DNA of 64,000 bases from Tomocerus qinae (GCA_020055645.1 CM034546.1:15996001-16060000), one strand, 5' to 3'; numbered from the stretch's first letter, positions 32,592 to 44,579 are shown. A program made the numbers and translations. Notes: generated by a model from the letters alone, not told the origin.

Positions 32592-34060
32592 TTCTACGCC
32601 TTTAACTGCTTAAAAGTAAAGCTCTCCTAATTATTGGAAATGACAAAAATGTTGATAATGTGATAAGTTAAATGTGACTCACTTCTTCAGAAACTATAAA
32701 CGTTTGTTCAATTGGTTAATAATATCAGAGAAATATTATAATGAGTAGATGAAGATTGAGTTGAAGTTACATGTTATAGATGAAGTATATGTTATTCTTA
32801 GTGGACAATGTTGTTGTATAACGAAGCGATGGTTTGAGACAGATCAAATTGCAAAGAAAATATAAAGAACTACAGCTACTGTAATAGAAAAGTGGGGTTA
32901 AGGGATTGAATATGCTTTAATATGTTATAATAATGAAGCTCAAGTTGTGCTGTGTCTTTATTTTAATATGTTACAAGGGAGGTACTAATGAACTGGAGGA
33001 GGAAGAGCTTCAGTAATATAGCTCAGTTTTAACGGAAAATTCATTTGCTGTAGAATTTTATAACTGAGTAGGTATTTATCACAAGAAAAAAAATTCTTAC
33101 ATTTGACGATGGTATGCCTTCTCGACTCCTTGATCACCTTAACAAAGACAATTTCTTACACTCAAGTTCTAAAATGTGGGAACAGTAATAGCTTATATTT
33201 CATATATAGAGCAGCAAGTTTTAAACGGAAAGTCTTAAGTAAAGAAATAATATTTTTGACTCCTATTTACATTGTTGAAGTTTTAATGTCAGTGTTTTGC
33301 GGACGTTAAAGCCACTAGTGGTCAAAATGATCAAGATAGCCAGGTGAAAACGAATATAATGGTTTATTATTAAACTTTTAACTAAATTACTGCGGCGGGT
33401 ATATTTTCTCTTGAAAATTGAGCATAAAACAATTTCTAGTAACATATCAGTAGTAACTGTGCTTTTAAAACTTAAATTGAAGGATTTCCATAAATCGATC
33501 TAATTATTTTAACCAAACCTTTGTCCTAAATGTAAAATTTTATTATAAAATGTAAGGAGACTTCTAGGAAAGCTGCAATCAAAAATATTAAAATTAATCA
33601 AATTAAATTAACATTTAAAAGACCTAAAAAACCTTACTATGGAATAAAATACATTCCAGTAATTGTTCAACAAAAGAAAGACGCAAATACATGAGACCTT
33701 TGCTTATCTTCTAAGATCTAAATTATTCAAACGCGAAAGAAATCGATTGACCTCCATTTGACTAGAAGACATTCCTTGGTCAATGCACAATATGTAATGT
33801 ATAAAGCCCTAAAAATACCAGAATAAAATTATCGGCATCGTTCCTGTATAGCTTGAATACTATAGAATATTGATTTTTATAACAACTTATTAAATATTCC
33901 ACAAGCTAAATTATTATAGCCTAATTTTTAGCCTAATAGAATCCTAAAAGAAATAAAATGATTAGTTTCCAAATACAAAAGTCTATGTGTTTTCCAGTTA
34001 AGGTAACTCATTAATCGTTGACTTTCCCCTTAATTTTAGTTTTAGGAATAAAGGCTGTAA
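32592..34060. repeat. Duplicated upstream block, copy B
   Basis: Aligns with 12979-14700 and 41153-43060. Contains AAAAGTGGGGTTAAGGGATT at about 32890. Frames at 33103-33309 and 33263-33445 lie in conserved non-coding sequence and are not supported as genes. Confidence 0.7.
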
Positions 34061-34200
34061 AGATAGTTTTTGGTAGTTTTCGTCCAGCTATAAATACAGG
34101 AAAACGAAAGAGCAAACACAATATCATGTGCGTAGTGGGTCATTTTATATGACGGCCAAGCAATGTGATGCTCACTAAACATAAATAAAGTCATTGTTGT
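34061..34200 (+). pseudogene. Decayed fragment of a family 2 IR gene, relic B
   Basis: The clearest of three relics: AACGAAAGAGCAAACACAAT, GTAGTGGGTCATTTTATATG, ACGGCCAAGCAA and TGCTCACTAAACATAA follow the coding order of the intact gene at 50580-50670. Frame is lost. Confidence 0.65.
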
Positions 34201-35870
34201 ACTCTATATATTTTAAGTTTGCAACTCACTCCATTATTTACATTTGTGATAAGTTTAGCAGACTATGATGTAAATTATTTCCAGGAATGGCCTCTGTAAT
34301 AGTAATCAGTAAGCATAAATTATTGGGAATAAATAAATATTATCTTGAAAGCAGTCATTGACGTTTCAAACAATACAATGGTTACATAGTGCAGTACTTG
34401 GTAAAGAACAGCAAGTAACGAGCAGATTAACTTCGAAAAATGCCAAACAAAAAAATCACCATGCATTAAACAATTTCTCACACTGATTACCACAAGATTA
34501 TTAAGTGAATATTGAATATTCTTAATTAGAACTAAATTAATCGTGACCACCACCAAATAAGTGATATTATAGTTAACGTTTTAACGTAGATGCGTAATTG
34601 ATTTTAAATAGTTGTGTTTGTGTGAATATTTTTCAGTTAGTTATTTAAATGCTATTAGTCATTTCTGGTTTTGAGTCATCTCATCATTATACGCAATACA
34701 ATTTTCACAATAATTGAAAAAGTATTTAAAACTTTGGGGAAACTGCCTTAAAATATTTCTTGTACTCCCTTTTGAGCGTATTACTATTGTACAGATAGGG
34801 CTGTATAATAGAAGGTTCTGATATCGAATTGATAATTTGGTGGGAACGATAAAAGTTAAGACATTTGAAAAACATTCTCTGTAGCATGAGCAAACTATTT
34901 TAGTTAATTTATTGTACAATTAAACACTCAGCTTTTTTGACAAACAGCATTCCATGGTTTTTATAATTGCAATTAGATACATTTGCAATTGAGAATTGAG
35001 ATGACCGTCAAGTTTTACGGGTATTTCAGTACAATGTTAATTAGGTAAAATGGCTTGTAGGTTGTAGTGTATCACTATATTATGATCAGGTAATATACTC
35101 ATTGTTTCATAAGTTTATGAAATGGCAATGGCATTTACATAATGTTTAATAGACAAAGAGTTCCACTATCGGCTAGGTACGGCTCCACGGGAGCGGCTGC
35201 CTATTTCATTGTTTCCAAGTTCCGTTGTTAATAACTCGAAAACTATTGAGAGAAGTGAAATAAGCACCACCAAAAAGCTTGAAACGTTAGCTTTTCGGTG
35301 ATATATCACACTACCACGGTTATCATGAAATGTCGAGGTCAAAATTTTCATTTTACCCCTTTTTGAACATTTGGTAAACAAAGTGTACAAAATCGTGCAG
35401 TCAGTTTGTTCATAGAATGGTAATCGGCATGTTCCACTTCAACTTCACTATCCTGAATAACAGTCAGTCCCAAATGTAATCCCACACAGACTTGTGATTA
35501 TGGATTACTTTTCAAAATTCAACTTACTGGTGAGTCCTTGCTGATGATAGTGATGAAGTCGATGAGTGATGGGTGCCAATACCAGTTGGCATATAAAAAC
35601 ACAAAATTTAGACGCAGTTGCAGTTTCCCCATTTACAATGTCATCAAGAAACAAAAGCGAATTAAAATATGAAAACATTAAATGCCTCGTTTGCTAAGAT
35701 TGTCTTCTTTCCAATGTTGGTAGTCTCATTTTGGTAGCAGCCTCCATTTAGAAGCTAGAGAGCCTAGACCGTGTTCAAAAATATCTGAATTTCCCCGTAT
35801 GTTTAATTTTAATTTAAATATTTTTGAATACTTACAACTATTTTAAATATAGGGTCTATTTTAAGATTAT
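34201..35870. other. Duplicated block end and unassigned sequence
   Basis: 34201-34450 aligns with 14831-14852 plus 16044-16275 and is the empty site of the LINE. The rest is AT-rich, with the short repeat at 35457-35513 matching 10205. Frames at 34320, 34659 and 35166 are not supported as genes. Confidence 0.45.
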
Positions 35871-35902
35871 AATTGCCATTTAAGAATAATAATTCCAGCT
35901 TT

Positions 35903-37441
35903 ATGAAGAGGTGGGGAACTCCTAATGATCTGACAAGATCTAATTACTCTTTCGTAACACCTGAAGACCAATTGGCAATCAATGAACATTTTGACTCTAC
36001 TCTAACTGAAAACGATATTAAAATTTCTATTAATTTTATTAAATCTGATTCTGCTATGGGACCTGATGGTGTTTTACCTAGATCTTTGAAAGCTACTAAT
36101 TGTGAAAAAGTACTGTGTACATTAGCGAATATTATGCTTACCCATAATGTTATACCCGATTGTTTGAAAGAAGCGAAAACAATATTAACTTTTAAAAAGA
36201 AAGGTGACCCAAAGGACATCTCTAACTGGCGTCCTATTTCAATTTCGTCAGTCATTCGACGAGTTATTGAAAAGACAATTGAAAGGAAACTTCGATTATT
36301 TGTCACTTTCAATCCATTTCAAAAAGGATTCATTAATGAACCCGGATGTCATATCAATTCCTCCATTCTTAATGGATGTCTTAAAAAAGCTAAAAACAAT
36401 AAATTGTCTTTCGTTGCTTTAATCTTGGATGGTCATCAAGCCTATGACACTACGGGTCATATACATATGGAAAAATCATTATACGAACTACCTATCCCGG
36501 ATTGTCTGCGTAACCTTACCTTAAAACTTCAAACTGAAAATAGGACTCGGATATCTTCCAATGGAAAACTATCTGACCTGATCTATCTAAAACGCGGGAT
36601 TTTTCAGGGATCCTCACTTTCGCCGATTGTATTTAATGTTTCCATCAATTATGTCTTTAACGAAATCACTGATCCTCTTATTTCGGAAGAATACGGCTTT
36701 TCATTGGAGAAGAATCTACCTAATCTATCGATCCTTGGTTTCGTTGATGATTTGGCCCCGTTGGCTAATTCTAGAGAATCTGCAGTTACTCTTTTTACTA
36801 TGACAGAAAGTTTGCTGCTGGAAACTGGTTATAGAATCAATAATTTCAAATCATCAGCTATTATTATTGAAGATGGAAAACTTTCAGAAAGTGATTTGAA
36901 AATTAACAACGAAATTCATATATCAGCCTTGAAAAAGAATGATTCTATTAAATATTTGGGAGTTACATTTGCTGAAGAAATTGTGTTAGATGAAAACAAA
37001 ATATTGGACAAACTCATCGATAAACTAAATATCTTGTCAAGCACTCCGATGCTCTATTCTGACCAAAAGTTGAATATTATTAATCAGTATATCTGGCCTA
37101 TTCTTACTTACTCTCTACAATCAACTCCATCAGATAAACTAACAGCTAAATTTATTAACAAAATTGATAAATGCATTCGTAGTACCGTAAAAGAAATACT
37201 TACAATCCCCCATGATACTAATAACTGCATGATTTATTCCTCCCGAAAATGCAAAGGATTAGAAATCACTTGTACATCCTGGGAAAGATATTTACAAGCT
37301 TTTAATATAATCAATATTCTCCATAAAATCAATAATCCCTACGTTTCTTGCTGCCGAAACTATGCCGAGGAAATTCAAGTTTGTACAAATAAGCTAGGAT
37401 TCTCTTCTGACGATATGAATGAATTATATCAAGAAATTTAA
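35903..37441 (+). CDS. R2-like reverse transcriptase
   Basis: The open frame extends to 35873, but the first ATG is at 35903. MGPDGVLPRSLK, FKKKGDPKDISNWRPISISS (RT fingers), LILDGHQAYDTTGH (motif A; both Asp present although the usual LDVxKAFD is altered), IFQGSSLSPIVFN (motif B) and LGFVDDLAPLA (motif C, FVDD instead of the common YADD) are in order. Thumb/linker follows (SIKYLGVTF). The stop at 37441 is a frameshift consequence: the product continues in another frame. Protein-primed activity is unlikely without repair, so this is probably a dead copy. Confidence 0.8.
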   Translation: MKRWGTPNDLTRSNYSFVTPEDQLAINEHFDSTLTENDIKISINFIKSDSAMGPDGVLPRSLKATNCEKVLCTLANIMLTHNVIPDCLKEAKTILTFKKKGDPKDISNWRPISISSVIRRVIEKTIERKLRLFVTFNPFQKGFINEPGCHINSSILNGCLKKAKNNKLSFVALILDGHQAYDTTGHIHMEKSLYELPIPDCLRNLTLKLQTENRTRISSNGKLSDLIYLKRGIFQGSSLSPIVFNVSINYVFNEITDPLISEEYGFSLEKNLPNLSILGFVDDLAPLANSRESAVTLFTMTESLLLETGYRINNFKSSAIIIEDGKLSESDLKINNEIHISALKKNDSIKYLGVTFAEEIVLDENKILDKLIDKLNILSSTPMLYSDQKLNIINQYIWPILTYSLQSTPSDKLTAKFINKIDKCIRSTVKEILTIPHDTNNCMIYSSRKCKGLEITCTSWERYLQAFNIINILHKINNPYVSCCRNYAEEIQVCTNKLGFSSDDMNELYQEI

Positions 37442-38216
37442 ATCAAGGAAATCACCTTATACTAAAAAATTGACACAGGATATGAGAGAAGAATTGAGAG
37501 CTCGTGAGTTTGTGAAATGGACAAATCTCCCTTCCAAAGGTAAAGGAGTTGTACTGTTTAGCCAATGTCCCTATGCTAACTCATGGATGTTTCGTAAAGA
37601 GAATCTTACGTATACTGAATGGACTTCCTCTATCAAAATGACAGCTAATGTTGTTGCAAACCGAACCACCCCTGGACGTTCTCAAAATCTCCGTTGCAGA
37701 ATTAATTCTTGTGACGAGTTTGAAACCTTAGGTCACATTTTGGGATTCTGTCCTCATGGTTCGTTACTGCGCAATTCAAGACACCATGAAATTCGGTCGA
37801 TGATTGCTGATTCGTTTAGGAATAAAAACTACAATGTTTTCGAAGAGGTTTTCTGTACTTCAGAAGATGGATCCAACAGAAGAGTTGATATTATAGCATT
37901 TATGGATAAAAAAGGATTTATTGTTGACCCTACAATAGTTTTTGAATGCAATGAGAATCAACCTTTAGAAGTACATGAAAATAAAAAGAGAATATACGAT
38001 CCATGCATTCCATATTTAAAATCTAAATATAACCTCAACGATATTGAAACCATTGGATTGATGATAGGAGCAAGGGGTACTATTACGAAATTCTTTGATG
38101 ACTTCAGAAAAAGATTTGGCTTTCCAAAGGAGCTTGTAAAATCTATTGTCATTTCTGTACTAAAAGGATCATGCAAGATTTTACAAAATCATCTTTATCA
38201 CTACAACAATCCATAA
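37419..38216 (+). CDS. R2-like C-terminal zinc knuckle and endonuclease
   Basis: A CCHC-like cluster CRINSCDEFETLGHILGFCP is followed by NRRVDIIAFMDKKGFIVDPT and IVFE, with downstream NKKRIYDPCIPYL. The spaced Asp, Asp/Glu and Lys fit the restriction-like endonuclease of R2-type LINEs, which nicks target DNA before reverse transcription. The frame overlaps the RT frame by 23 nt. The true product would be one protein. Confidence 0.75.
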   Translation: MNYIKKFKSRKSPYTKKLTQDMREELRAREFVKWTNLPSKGKGVVLFSQCPYANSWMFRKENLTYTEWTSSIKMTANVVANRTTPGRSQNLRCRINSCDEFETLGHILGFCPHGSLLRNSRHHEIRSMIADSFRNKNYNVFEEVFCTSEDGSNRRVDIIAFMDKKGFIVDPTIVFECNENQPLEVHENKKRIYDPCIPYLKSKYNLNDIETIGLMIGARGTITKFFDDFRKRFGFPKELVKSIVISVLKGSCKILQNHLYHYNNP

Positions 38217-38350
38217 TTTTATATTGATAATTTTATACTGATACTCTTATCATGGTAATTGTTAATCTTTTGTTTTTTGTTGCTTTTGTTAAAAAACTTT
38301 TAATCACTAGTACTGTGTCTATTGGGCAATTATCAATATCATTTGATAAC

Positions 38351-38668
38351 AGTAATAAAATCTAATTGGTAACCCGGTTTATGACGGAAAATTAGTAGCT
38401 ATGGTATAGTGATTTTTTAAGAATTAGTTAATCCGTTAATCTTGATTATTCCAACTAAAGTTATTATTTTGGATTTGATATTTCCACAAACTAACAATAT
38501 TGAACATGTTTGACATGACGGTAATGAGGTTGGTAGTTGCATGTACAACAAAGCGGCAATTCGGAATCAAAATCCAAAAAAGAAGAAATAGGGGGAATAT
38601 TAACTTACTCCTCTGTATACTTGTAATTCTGAGTAGTTTTTAAATCAGATCCTTCTGACGGGTCAACA
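38351..38668. other. Intergenic, no gene seen
   Basis: AT-rich. Homology to the 3' flank of IR copy B starts at about 38640 (AATCAGATCCTTCTGACGGG). Confidence 0.4.
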
Positions 38669-41152
38669 TTACTTTTTACTGTACACCCTCTTAAATACCT
38701 TTTTACTTCGGTGGGAAGCTACTGAAACCCTACAACAAGTGAAGCTCCATTTTTTCCGTTTCAAATTAATAAATATTGTTTTAAAATCACGTCGTAATTT
38801 GGAAATTAATTGACAAATAATACTAAACAAGACATATTTAACTTCCCATAAAAATGCCAATAAGAATAAAATGATACAAATCAAATAAATAGGAAAAATT
38901 GTGAAAATGTTTGAATTATAAAAATTCAAAGCACGGGGTTGTTGTTTAGCGAAACAATGCTTACACAAAGTGAAATTAAAGTAGTTGAAAACATCCATCC
39001 ATTTTGCATACAGCCCAGATTCGGCCAACGTAAAAAGATTTTGATGTAGGAACTCTCTCAGAAAAATTGATCCGCCTCTTACTCCTATGCCAAAGGTAAT
39101 GGTATTATCGTCTGGTACCCCAAAATACAACTTTCGTTTTAGCTGGACGCCCTTATTGATATACCAATGGGAATCGTTTAAAAATCGATGAATTCGGGTC
39201 TGTCTATCTACAAACACTGATCGATTACATTGAGAAATCCAATGTTGAAAACTGGATAAAGGGGAAGCCAGTGGAAAATGAATCCTTTTGTTAATGGAAC
39301 TCATCTTTTTTCCAAACAAAGGATATTCGAAGGTATCGAAAGAGAGAACGAAATTTATATTATTTTCATTTTCCCCAATTCGGTTTGAAAAATTTAATGC
39401 CGATCTTACAGTTTCAATTGATACATCTTGAAATTTTAACCTTTTAGACATGAAGCTTAAACTCTCGCACTTCTCAATGTTTTTAATGAATGTATCCACA
39501 TTATTGTTTGGCGTTTCGTTCAAATATTCGTAACAGTTGTAGTTGAACAGTAAAGTTTTTTGGAAATACGTTGCCATCGACGATGGATCGTAAGGCGATT
39601 CTCCCATTAGTGAACCAACAACTGAAATATCGTCCAAAGTTTTAATTTCATCAAAAGATTCGATCTGCCTCACAGCTCTTGGTTCTACCAAGTCAGTGAT
39701 GACGATGCCTGCATAGCCGTAGGTGATAACGATGAACATCAGAAGATATGGACCAAGAACAATTTTGAACCAGAAATATTTGTCCAACTTTTTCGGGTAT
39801 CCGAAATTGTTGCCGAGTGCATAAGCACAACAAGTAAAAATGAACTGGTGAATTTCGTTGTACTTCAAGTACAAAGTCAATTGGAAGAAGAATGTGACAA
39901 GGAATATGGTCAACAGAATCCCAATCCATGCAAAAGTTTTAAATGGACGGATGTAGCCGTAGAACGACAGACTCTCGTCCTCCAGAACTACACAAGATAT
40001 GTAACTGTAACTCTCTGTGCTAGTCATAACTCTATCGCCACCGTTTACCATTGGAGTTTCGTATAATATATCCAGCACTAAGATCTTGCTCCAATCACAT
40101 AGATGTGAAATAATTGTTGTGTTAGAAAATCTGCGAAGGATGATCGAAGTTAAAATAAAACTTACATCGATTTTGCTGGCTTCGAAAGCAGATCGAAAAT
40201 TGTCGTTCTTCAATATAGGCCCACAATAACCTATTGTAGATTGTGCAGCTAGTGCAGCCAGACGTTCAACTACCACCATCATTTGTTCTTCCATGACACG
40301 ACTTTTCATCGCCGTGTCAGCACGCATCTTTCTTAAGGCCATTCTTTCCAGAGTATTTTCTTCTGTTGCATTTTGTAAGAACACTAAACTGTCTGTAAAA
40401 TGTTTAGATGTTCCGATTTTCCTGTTATCATGCCAACATTTTCCACAGACAAAGAAAATCCTGAAGTCTTCCTTAACTAATGACTGCACAAAATAATGTC
40501 CTTCCAATCCACGGAATTTAAGTTCAATCTCATTCAAAAATTTGGTTTGATGCTCAAGGCTACTCAGAATTTCTTTTTGAATGAGAAAATAAACATTTGT
40601 GTGATCTCGAATATTCGCTCTTTGAAAAATGTAACACATTTTTTCTAAGGACAGATAAGGTTTCTTGAATTTTGTGACTCTATTGAACCTGAAATTGTTT
40701 CCTACATATAGACTTATATATTCCGTTAATGCTAGGTCGATGGAGTTTCCCAACTTCACATCTACTGAAAAATGTACTACGCATTTAAATCGGTTATTTA
40801 AATAGGGTGAATATTTCACGGATGATCGTCTGAAATTGCACAGTTTCTTTGAATGCATAATTTGTTGATGCAGGTGGGATTCTATTTTCTGTCTGTCGAT
40901 ATTTTTATGCTTTTGAGCGAAAGTCACTTTTATCAAATCAACATTTGTGATAGAGTATGGAGTTTTTGTTAGAATAAGCTCTTTCAATATTTCCGTTGTT
41001 GGTGTGGAGTCCGTTTTGTAAATTATTATATTGATATAACAATCCTTCTCAATTGAAAATAAATTTTCTAACTTCCCAGCATCAATAACACTTTGTAGAT
41101 TCGAAATGATAATCATAAGAATCCCAATGTATCGAAATTTTGATACAATCAT
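38669..41152 (-). CDS. Divergent ionotropic receptor, family 1, copy C (827 aa)
   Basis: Single-exon paralog collinear with the copies at 10495 and 30111. It has the same signal peptide, M1 (FAWIGILLTIFLVTFFFQL), pore-like CCAYALGNNFGYPKK, TYGYAGIVITDLVEPRAV, final membrane segment and basic tail. It resembles copy A more in the middle of the extracellular domain (STIGYCGPILKNDNF) and copy B in the N-terminal segment (MIVSKFRYI), a mosaic that suggests gene conversion or unequal exchange. SINKRIHFPLASP replaces SFSKKIHFPLTSP in the second ligand-binding lobe. Frame is intact. Confidence 0.85.
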   Translation of the reverse strand: MIVSKFRYIGILMIIISNLQSVIDAGKLENLFSIEKDCYINIIIYKTDSTPTTEILKELILTKTPYSITNVDLIKVTFAQKHKNIDRQKIESHLHQQIMHSKKLCNFRRSSVKYSPYLNNRFKCVVHFSVDVKLGNSIDLALTEYISLYVGNNFRFNRVTKFKKPYLSLEKMCYIFQRANIRDHTNVYFLIQKEILSSLEHQTKFLNEIELKFRGLEGHYFVQSLVKEDFRIFFVCGKCWHDNRKIGTSKHFTDSLVFLQNATEENTLERMALRKMRADTAMKSRVMEEQMMVVVERLAALAAQSTIGYCGPILKNDNFRSAFEASKIDVSFILTSIILRRFSNTTIISHLCDWSKILVLDILYETPMVNGGDRVMTSTESYSYISCVVLEDESLSFYGYIRPFKTFAWIGILLTIFLVTFFFQLTLYLKYNEIHQFIFTCCAYALGNNFGYPKKLDKYFWFKIVLGPYLLMFIVITYGYAGIVITDLVEPRAVRQIESFDEIKTLDDISVVGSLMGESPYDPSSMATYFQKTLLFNYNCYEYLNETPNNNVDTFIKNIEKCESLSFMSKRLKFQDVSIETVRSALNFSNRIGENENNINFVLSFDTFEYPLFGKKMSSINKRIHFPLASPLSSFQHWISQCNRSVFVDRQTRIHRFLNDSHWYINKGVQLKRKLYFGVPDDNTITFGIGVRGGSIFLREFLHQNLFTLAESGLYAKWMDVFNYFNFTLCKHCFAKQQPRALNFYNSNIFTIFPIYLICIILFLLAFLWEVKYVLFSIICQLISKLRRDFKTIFINLKRKKWSFTCCRVSVASHRSKKVFKRVYSKK

Positions 41153-43060
41153 TTTTACGCATTTAGCTGTTTAAAGATAAAGTTCTCCTTATTATTAAAA
41201 ATGACAAAAATTTTGATAATGTGATAAGTTGAATATATGAATTACCGCTAAAGAAACTGTAAACGTTTGTGCAAGTGGTTAATAAAACTGGATAAATATA
41301 ATAGATGAAGATTGAATTGAAGTTGCATGTAGTAGATGGAGTATGTTATTCGTATTAACGGAAAGTGTTATTGTATCATGAAGCCATTATTTGAAACGGA
41401 ACAAATTATAAAGAACTAATGCTACTGCATATTATGTAATACAAAAGTGTGGTAACGAGATTAAATATGATTTAGTGCGTTACATAATAATGAGGCTCCG
41501 GTTTTGACACGTGTCTTAATCTTAATATATGTTACAAGGGAAGTAATAATGAACTGGAGGAGGAAGAGCTTCAGTAATAAATTAGCTCTGTTTTAAAGGG
41601 AAATTCATTTACTGTAGAATACGTATTTCGTTTAATGTTCCATTTTTTGTTTACTTTTATAACTGAGTAGGTATCACAAGAAAAATTCTTACATTTGACG
41701 ATGGTATGCCGTCTCGCCTCCTTGATCACTTTAACAAAGACAATGTCTTACACTCAAGTTCTAAAATGTGGGAAGAGTACTAGCTTATATTTCATATATA
41801 GAGCAGCACGTTTTAAACGGAAAGTCTTAAGTAAACAAATAATACTTTTGACTCCTATTTACATTGTTGAAGTTTTAGAGTCAGTGTTTTGCGGAGGTAA
41901 TACTATAGAGGTCAAAATGATCAATATAACCAGGTTAAAAGGAAATTGAAAAATGGTATGTAATTTGAGACACAGCGGAACAACAAAAGTGACATACAAC
42001 ACTATTTAACATGCAAAATATGCATTATTTATATCACCAAATGAATTAATTTTTGCTAGATTATTCCGTTAAAATTTGGAAATTATCAGTATATATTTAT
42101 CAATTGAATATGGCATTATAGCTGATTCAATACTCAGTTTCATTACTTACAATTTACATTGGCTACGCTGGCGGATGATACTCGGAAGATATTCATTTAG
42201 CCGTTCAAAATGGTACATAAATGAATAAAAAAATTATATTATTGATAGTATCATAATTACTTTGTTAGCCGATACGCTTAATATAAAATGACCATGCAAC
42301 TGTTCATTAATAGTTTAATAACTTAAATATATAATATAGATTGGTTTATAATAAAACTTTTAAATAAACTACTGAGGCGGGTATACTTCCTCTGGAAAAT
42401 TGAGCATTAAACAATTTCTAATAACCTGACAGTTGTAAGTGTGCTTTTAAAATTTAAATTGAGGGATTTCTATAAATCGATCTAATTAGTTTTACCAAAG
42501 CTTTGCCCAAAATGTAAATATTTATTATAAAATGTAAGGAAACTTAGCTTCAATCGAAGATATTAAAATCAACCAAATTAAATGAAATTAGCATTTAAAA
42601 GACCTGAAAACCCCTACCATGGAATAAAATACATTCCTGTAACTGTACGACAAAAGAAAGACGCAAATATGTGAGACCTTTGCTTAACTTCTAAGATCTA
42701 AATTATTCAAAAGCGCCAGAAATCGATTGCCCTCCATTTGAGCAGAAGACATTCCATGGTCAATGCACAATATGTAATGTATAAAGCCCTAAAAATATCA
42801 GAACAAAATTGTCGGCATCGATCCTGTATAGCTTAAATAGTGGGATGTTGGTTTTACCTTATTATAACATAACTTATTAAATATTCCACAAGCTAAATTA
42901 TTATAGCCTTAACATTGTCTTATAGAATAATAAAAGAAATAAAATGAATAGTTTCTAAAGACATAACTCTGCGTTTGCCAGGTTTTATTAAGGAAACTAA
43001 TTTTTCGTTGACTCTTCCTTAGATTGATGTTTTAGGAATAAAGGCAAGAAAATCAATTTT
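41153..43060. repeat. Duplicated upstream block, copy C
   Basis: Aligns with 12979-14700 and 32592-34060. The frame at 41695-41949 is conserved at DNA level only as part of the block. Confidence 0.7.
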
Positions 43061-43240
43061 TGGTAGTTTTTGTCATAATAAACATACAGGCAAACGAAAG
43101 AGCAAACAAGATATCATGTAAGTATATTTTACTATGACGGCCAAGCAAATCAACATAAAAGTCATTGAAATGTTGGTAACATTTTACACCACGAAAGTGA
43201 ACAGACTCCACAGTGGAATCTCACAACATTGAATCATAGG
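43061..43240 (+). pseudogene. Decayed fragment of a family 2 IR gene, relic C
   Basis: AGGCAAACGAAAGAGCAAAC, TATGACGGCCAAGCAA, GTCATTGAAATG and ACATTTTACACCAC match the intact gene at about 50580-50710 in order. It extends further 3' than relics A and B. Frame is lost. Confidence 0.6.
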
Positions 43241-43600
43241 GCACAGTAATTATGCTATTTATACTAGTATGATCTGGTAAATCTCCGTTATATACTGGAA
43301 ATCAAAACATAGCATAATTTACATTCTCAATAAATTTAGCAGTCTATGATGTAAATTACTTCCACGAATGGGCCACCTAATCATTACGCATAAATTAGTG
43401 GGAATAAATAAATGTTATCTTAATTTCACGTATTTAAATAATTTTATTGCTGTCTCAAAATGAGATTGCCTTTAAAACACAGTAAAATAATTCAAATTGA
43501 AGTTACAAAAATAAAAGGTTAAAAGTATTATATATAGAAAAGAATAACCTAAAACATTTAATTTTAAACAAAAGATTTTGTAAAATAGTTGCTGATTCTT

Positions 43601-44418
43601 TCACAGCAACTTGTTCCAATGTTCCCGATGGTAAATTGAATATTTTACAGAAAGATTCAAAAAAGTGGAGATTGTACTATGGGCACCTACAAACAATCCT
43701 ATAGCTTCAAAATCATAATCAATAGAATATTTATGTTTAAAGTCTGGGATACAGTCTGCGTAAATGTTTCTTTTTAGCATCAACAAGAATGTCTTGCTCA
43801 GTTGTAAGTTCAAAACGCATAGCTGTTTGTTGCAAATTATTTAAAATCAAAATATCCACACGTCAATTTGAGTTATTTACTGCTACTGTATGTACTTCTT
43901 CATACACATCCAATCCTTTGTCTCTAAAAGCATTGGCACATATCGTTCTGATCTGGTGATGTCTCGAATTACGAAGCAGTAGTCCAAATTGACAAAATCT
44001 AAGGATGTGGGCAATCCTATGTTAAGTGCTCGAGTACATACAATTATTGGGAAAGTCACTTGGAAGCCTTAACCGAACTTCGTATAATCTTGTCAATGTC
44101 TTCTAGGAAGCATTTTGAAAGATTGCATAACGGTGTTGATAGAACAGAATAAACGAATTTAGGCCAAATAAAATTATTGACTATACTTAATTTTTGGTTC
44201 GGGAACAAAAGAGGAGTTGACACTAAGGCATTAAGATTTGAAGCCAAATCATGTAGAAAAGCCTTTTTATCAAGGACAATTTCATTAGAAAAATTAATGC
44301 CCAGATATTTAATGACATTCCCTCCATAAATGGATGTAGTCCTATAGTCAAAAGTAATATCCAAGTTTGTTTCTATCAGTTTTCCTTTATCAATGTTAAT
44401 TGCATTAGTTTTATCCAC
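43601..44418 (-). pseudogene. Degenerate R2-like LINE fragment
   Basis: Frame 44418-44056 (KLIETNLDITFD, VIKYLGINFSNEIVLDK, TPLLFPNQKLSIVNNFIWP) aligns with the thumb region of the 35.9-kb element (SIKYLGVTFAEEIVLDE, TPMLYSDQKLNIINQYIWP). Frame 43813-43601 (HKYSIDYDFEAIGLFVGAHS) aligns with its C-terminal endonuclease end. The middle is broken. Opposite orientation and much more diverged, so it is an older insertion. Confidence 0.75.
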
Positions 44419-44579
44419 ATTTAAAGATGAATTAGTTGCTAGTTAGTAATTGCTGAAAGACTGCTATAATAAGATAATATAGATTACATTATAAGAACGG
44501 CTTTAGTGTAAAAACAATCTTTGTGTATTCATTTTAGAATAATATTGACAATATTTTTTTATATTATTCAATGTGGAAA

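Larger units (their letters stand above)
35873..38350 (+). mobile_element. R2-like LINE with restriction-like endonuclease, 5'-truncated
   Basis: RT domain followed by a zinc-knuckle and a PD-(D/E)XK endonuclease, the order of R2/NeSL-type LINEs. The 5' DNA-binding part is missing and a frameshift near 37420-37440 splits the protein in two. The 3' end is approximate. A diverged relative lies at 43601-44418. Confidence 0.8.
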
